From assembly GCA_024408905.1 (NCBI GenBank), contig JAKSUP010000096.1:1-5825 (forward strand): 5,825 bases of DNA. The letters are read 5' to 3'. The notes under the pieces were generated by a model. The model was not told the DNA's origin. It did not search any database and was given only the letters and a program-made list of their open reading frames with translations. Shown here one piece after another: positions 4,105 through 5,825 of the stretch. Both the position numbers and the translations under genes were made by a program. The stretch's first letter is position 1; every line of letters starts with the position of its first letter. The stretch is from a bacterium. GTDB taxonomy: Bacteria; Cyanobacteriota; Vampirovibrionia; Gastranaerophilales; Gastranaerophilaceae.

Positions 4105-5457
4105 TTATGTATTCTGAGCTTCTTGTTCAAGCCGGTTTTCTTCTTCTAATACCAAGCCATGCGTCGTTTTTCCCCAGTCCATATCCTTTTTCTTGAAAAG
4201 AATTTTGCTAAGTATTATAAACACGACGGGGAACCATATTATCAAGAAGTAAACAGTTGTCTCAATGGCCTGCTTTATTGCACTAAGCCTTGGAACATTG
4301 TCATATCTCCTTAAAGCATATCTGATTGCCATAAAAAATCCAATTGCTAACGCAGCTGTAAAAACTAATGACGAAAAGATTACATTGTTCACCGTAACTT
4401 GTTGAGGGTATATTGTGTCATTACACAATTTGATAATCTTAAATACTAATTCCATTACAAACCACAATGGCAAAATGAATTCTGCGATATAAATTGCCAT
4501 ATCAAGTTGCGCCCTCAATGACATTTTTTTAGAAGTTAGTGCTTCAAAAGAATATTCCAAATACCTTCTGATTGTTCCTTCAAACCAACGACGTCTCTGT
4601 CTGTATAGTGGCATCAAATATATTATACCTTCTTCATACACACAAGTATCAGGACAAAATCTGACGTCCCAACCATTAATGTGTAATCTTGTAGACATAT
4701 CTAAATCGTCAGTTATAGTATAGTTATTCCAACCTCCAATATCTTCCAGCGCAGTTCTCTTAATCAATTCGCCATTACCACGAAGTTCAACTGCACCTTT
4801 GATAGCATCTCGCCCGACTTGAAAGTGTGTATCCATAGTATATTCATTATTTTGGCATCTTGCCAAAAGATTATAGTCTTTATTGCGAATAATCTTTCTT
4901 GCTTGAACAGCACCAACGTCAGCCGGTTCAAGTTTAGGTACCAAACGAGATAAAAAATCCGTTTCCATAGTTGCATCAGCATCAAAAACCAAAATAGCCT
5001 CGCCTTTAGCCAATTTTAAAGCGTCATTCAAAACTGCAGATTTCCCGGGAAAAGCATCTTTGTCACGAATTAGTGCGACGACTTTTTCATGTTTTGATTC
5101 CAATTCCTTGAGTACATTTGGGGTATTGTCTGTACTTCTGTCATCAATAGCAATTACTTCAAAATTCGGGTAGTCCATTTTTAAAATGTTCTCAATAGTA
5201 TTTGCTATAACGTATTCTTCATTATGCGCAGGAACCATTATCGTTACGAATGGTTTATAGTTTTCATTTATAATTTGAGGGTGCTTTTTTAATTTACGTT
5301 TTTGGTATTTTGTAGCCGCGATTGTGTATAGACCATATATTAGCAAAAACAAGCACAGCAACAGAAATCCAACATCCGTTCTAACATAGTTTTGGAATAT
5401 AAAAAGGAAAACTCCCAATACAATTAATATAACAAATAAAAGAATTCTTTCTCGCAT
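4105..5457 (-). CDS. processive family-2 membrane glycosyltransferase (PgaC/IcaA-like)
   Basis: The 450-residue protein has two N-terminal membrane helices (about 5-23 and 28-48), a cytoplasmic GT-A domain (about 68-300) and three C-terminal helices (about 318-340, 358-380 and 400-420). Catalytic landmarks are all present: PAHNEE, IDDRSTD (D105/D106), the metal-binding DAD at 159-161, the base in TDDLD (D250/D251), and QRRRW at 287-291, the QxxRW signature of processive synthases such as cellulose, hyaluronan and poly-GlcNAc synthases. A WGKT segment after the last helix also resembles PgaC/IcaA enzymes. It probably polymerises a beta-linked polysaccharide from a UDP-sugar and extrudes it, but sugar and linkage cannot be read from sequence. 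No PgaB-type deacetylase or other partner lies in the window. GGGAGT shortly before the ATG supports the start. It is the first gene of an operon with apt. Confidence 0.9.
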   Translation of the reverse strand: MRERILLFVILIVLGVFLFIFQNYVRTDVGFLLLCLFLLIYGLYTIAATKYQKRKLKKHPQIINENYKPFVTIMVPAHNEEYVIANTIENILKMDYPNFEVIAIDDRSTDNTPNVLKELESKHEKVVALIRDKDAFPGKSAVLNDALKLAKGEAILVFDADATMETDFLSRLVPKLEPADVGAVQARKIIRNKDYNLLARCQNNEYTMDTHFQVGRDAIKGAVELRGNGELIKRTALEDIGGWNNYTITDDLDMSTRLHINGWDVRFCPDTCVYEEGIIYLMPLYRQRRRWFEGTIRRYLEYSFEALTSKKMSLRAQLDMAIYIAEFILPLWFVMELVFKIIKLCNDTIYPQQVTVNNVIFSSLVFTAALAIGFFMAIRYALRRYDNVPRLSAIKQAIETTVYFLIIWFPVVFIILSKILFKKKDMDWGKTTHGLVLEEENRLEQEAQNT

Positions 5458-5477
5458 AATACTCCCAACAATTGATT

Positions 5478-5486
5478 ATTATACCA
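5478..5486 (-). promoter_or_regulatory. extended -10 promoter of the glycosyltransferase-apt operon
   Basis: On the minus strand TGGTATAAT (5486-5478) is a perfect TATAAT preceded by TGn, the extended -10 element. No good -35 lies at the right distance (it reads close to TAAGAA), which the TGn element can offset. The predicted start near 5471 would give a leader of about 14 bases containing the GGGAGT ribosome site (5466-5461). Confidence 0.65.
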
Positions 5487-5613
5487 AAAACTATTAACTT
5501 TTCTTACGAAATTGATAAAAAAATAAATTCAATGTTACAAAACTTAACAATACGCATTAAAAAAAGCAATTTTTTAAACGATAAATACTTTATATATACA
5601 TAAGAGATACAAC

Positions 5614-5617
5614 GGAG
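5614..5617 (+). promoter_or_regulatory. ribosome binding site of the 5627 gene
   Basis: GGAG nine bases before the ATG at 5627 sets the start of the truncated gene. Upstream lie several overlapping TATATA/TATACA boxes (5591-5600) that could be a -10, but no matching -35 is recognisable in the T-rich DNA around 5570. Confidence 0.6.
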
Positions 5618-5626
5618 CTTTATAAG

Positions 5627-5825
5627 ATGTTATTCGTAGAAAATCAATTAAACACAGAAGATTTAACAGCTATCCAAAACTTTTTTGATGAATATGACAA
5701 AGAAGTAGAAGTTGTTGAAGAAGTTCAAGAAGTTACTGCTGTATCAAAATATATGACTTCATTGGTATCAGGTCAATACAAAAAATCAGTTGAAGATATT
5801 GAAAACACCCACGTTGGTAATACAA
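5627..5825 (+). CDS. 5' part of an acidic protein of unknown function (runs off the window)
   Basis: An ATG with GGAG nine bases upstream opens 66 codons without a stop up to the window edge, so the true length is unknown. The visible part is soluble-looking, without signal peptide or membrane segment. It starts MLFVENQLNTEDL, followed by a likely amphipathic helix, then a Val/Glu-rich run at residues 26-39 (EVEVVEEVQEVTAV), then a more ordinary stretch with KYMTSLVSGQYKKS. I recognise no family. Codon use resembles the neighbouring genes and the frame is clean, so it is a likely real gene. It is divergent from the glycosyltransferase operon and separated from it by 169 bases. Confidence 0.75.
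   Translation, partial: MLFVENQLNTEDLTAIQNFFDEYDKEVEVVEEVQEVTAVSKYMTSLVSGQYKKSVEDIENTHVGNT

Noticed and set aside
5591..5600. TATATA/TATACA as a firm promoter for the 5627 gene
   Set aside because: Several overlapping boxes are possible and no -35 resembles TTGACA at the right distance; too ambiguous to list as a separate promoter.

Overview
This AT-rich window carries ordinary bacterial gene signals: Shine-Dalgarno sites of the AAGGAG type, TATAAT-like -10 boxes, hairpin-plus-T-run terminators and standard-code reading. It holds one tRNA gene and eight protein genes, the last cut by the window edge. The tRNA gene does not encode its CCA tail. The proteins include an exported polypeptide with a Sec-type signal and a tethered thioredoxin with a CcdA-like partner. 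My best guess is an uncultured gut-type bacterium of the non-photosynthetic Cyanobacteria (Gastranaerophilales/Melainabacteria). This rests on overall impression, not on a marker gene, and confidence is moderate to low.

Layout. 1-74: noncoding or gene tail, with a weak hairpin. 75-148 (-): elongator tRNA-Met. 217-251: terminator for the next gene. 273-599 (-): small Cys/His-rich membrane protein. 699-1193 (+): C_GCAxxG_C_C-type redox protein. 1137-1835 (-) and 1828-2217 (-): a ccdA-like gene and a membrane-anchored thioredoxin-like gene, overlapping by 8 bases and read thioredoxin first. 2339-3493 (+): exported protein with a glycine-rich hydrophobic insert, driven by a good sigma70-type promoter that predicts a leaderless mRNA. 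3492-3521: bidirectional terminator. 3540-4085 (-): apt. 4105-5457 (-): processive family-2 glycosyltransferase, upstream of apt in the same operon. 5627-5825 (+): start of an acidic protein of unknown function.

How it fits together. The stretch 699-2217 reads as a thiol-redox neighbourhood. The CcdA-like protein would carry electrons across the inner membrane to the tethered thioredoxin, and a cytoplasmic multi-cysteine protein lies tail to tail with them. The two strands share 57 coding bases with no terminator between them. The small Cys/His protein farther left may belong to the same theme. The right half pairs a membrane polysaccharide synthase with purine salvage in one operon.

No CRISPR array, insertion sequence, attachment site or phage gene was seen. 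The most unusual items are the convergent in-register overlap, the two predicted leaderless starts with identical -10 spacing, and the VirB10-like arrangement of the exported protein.
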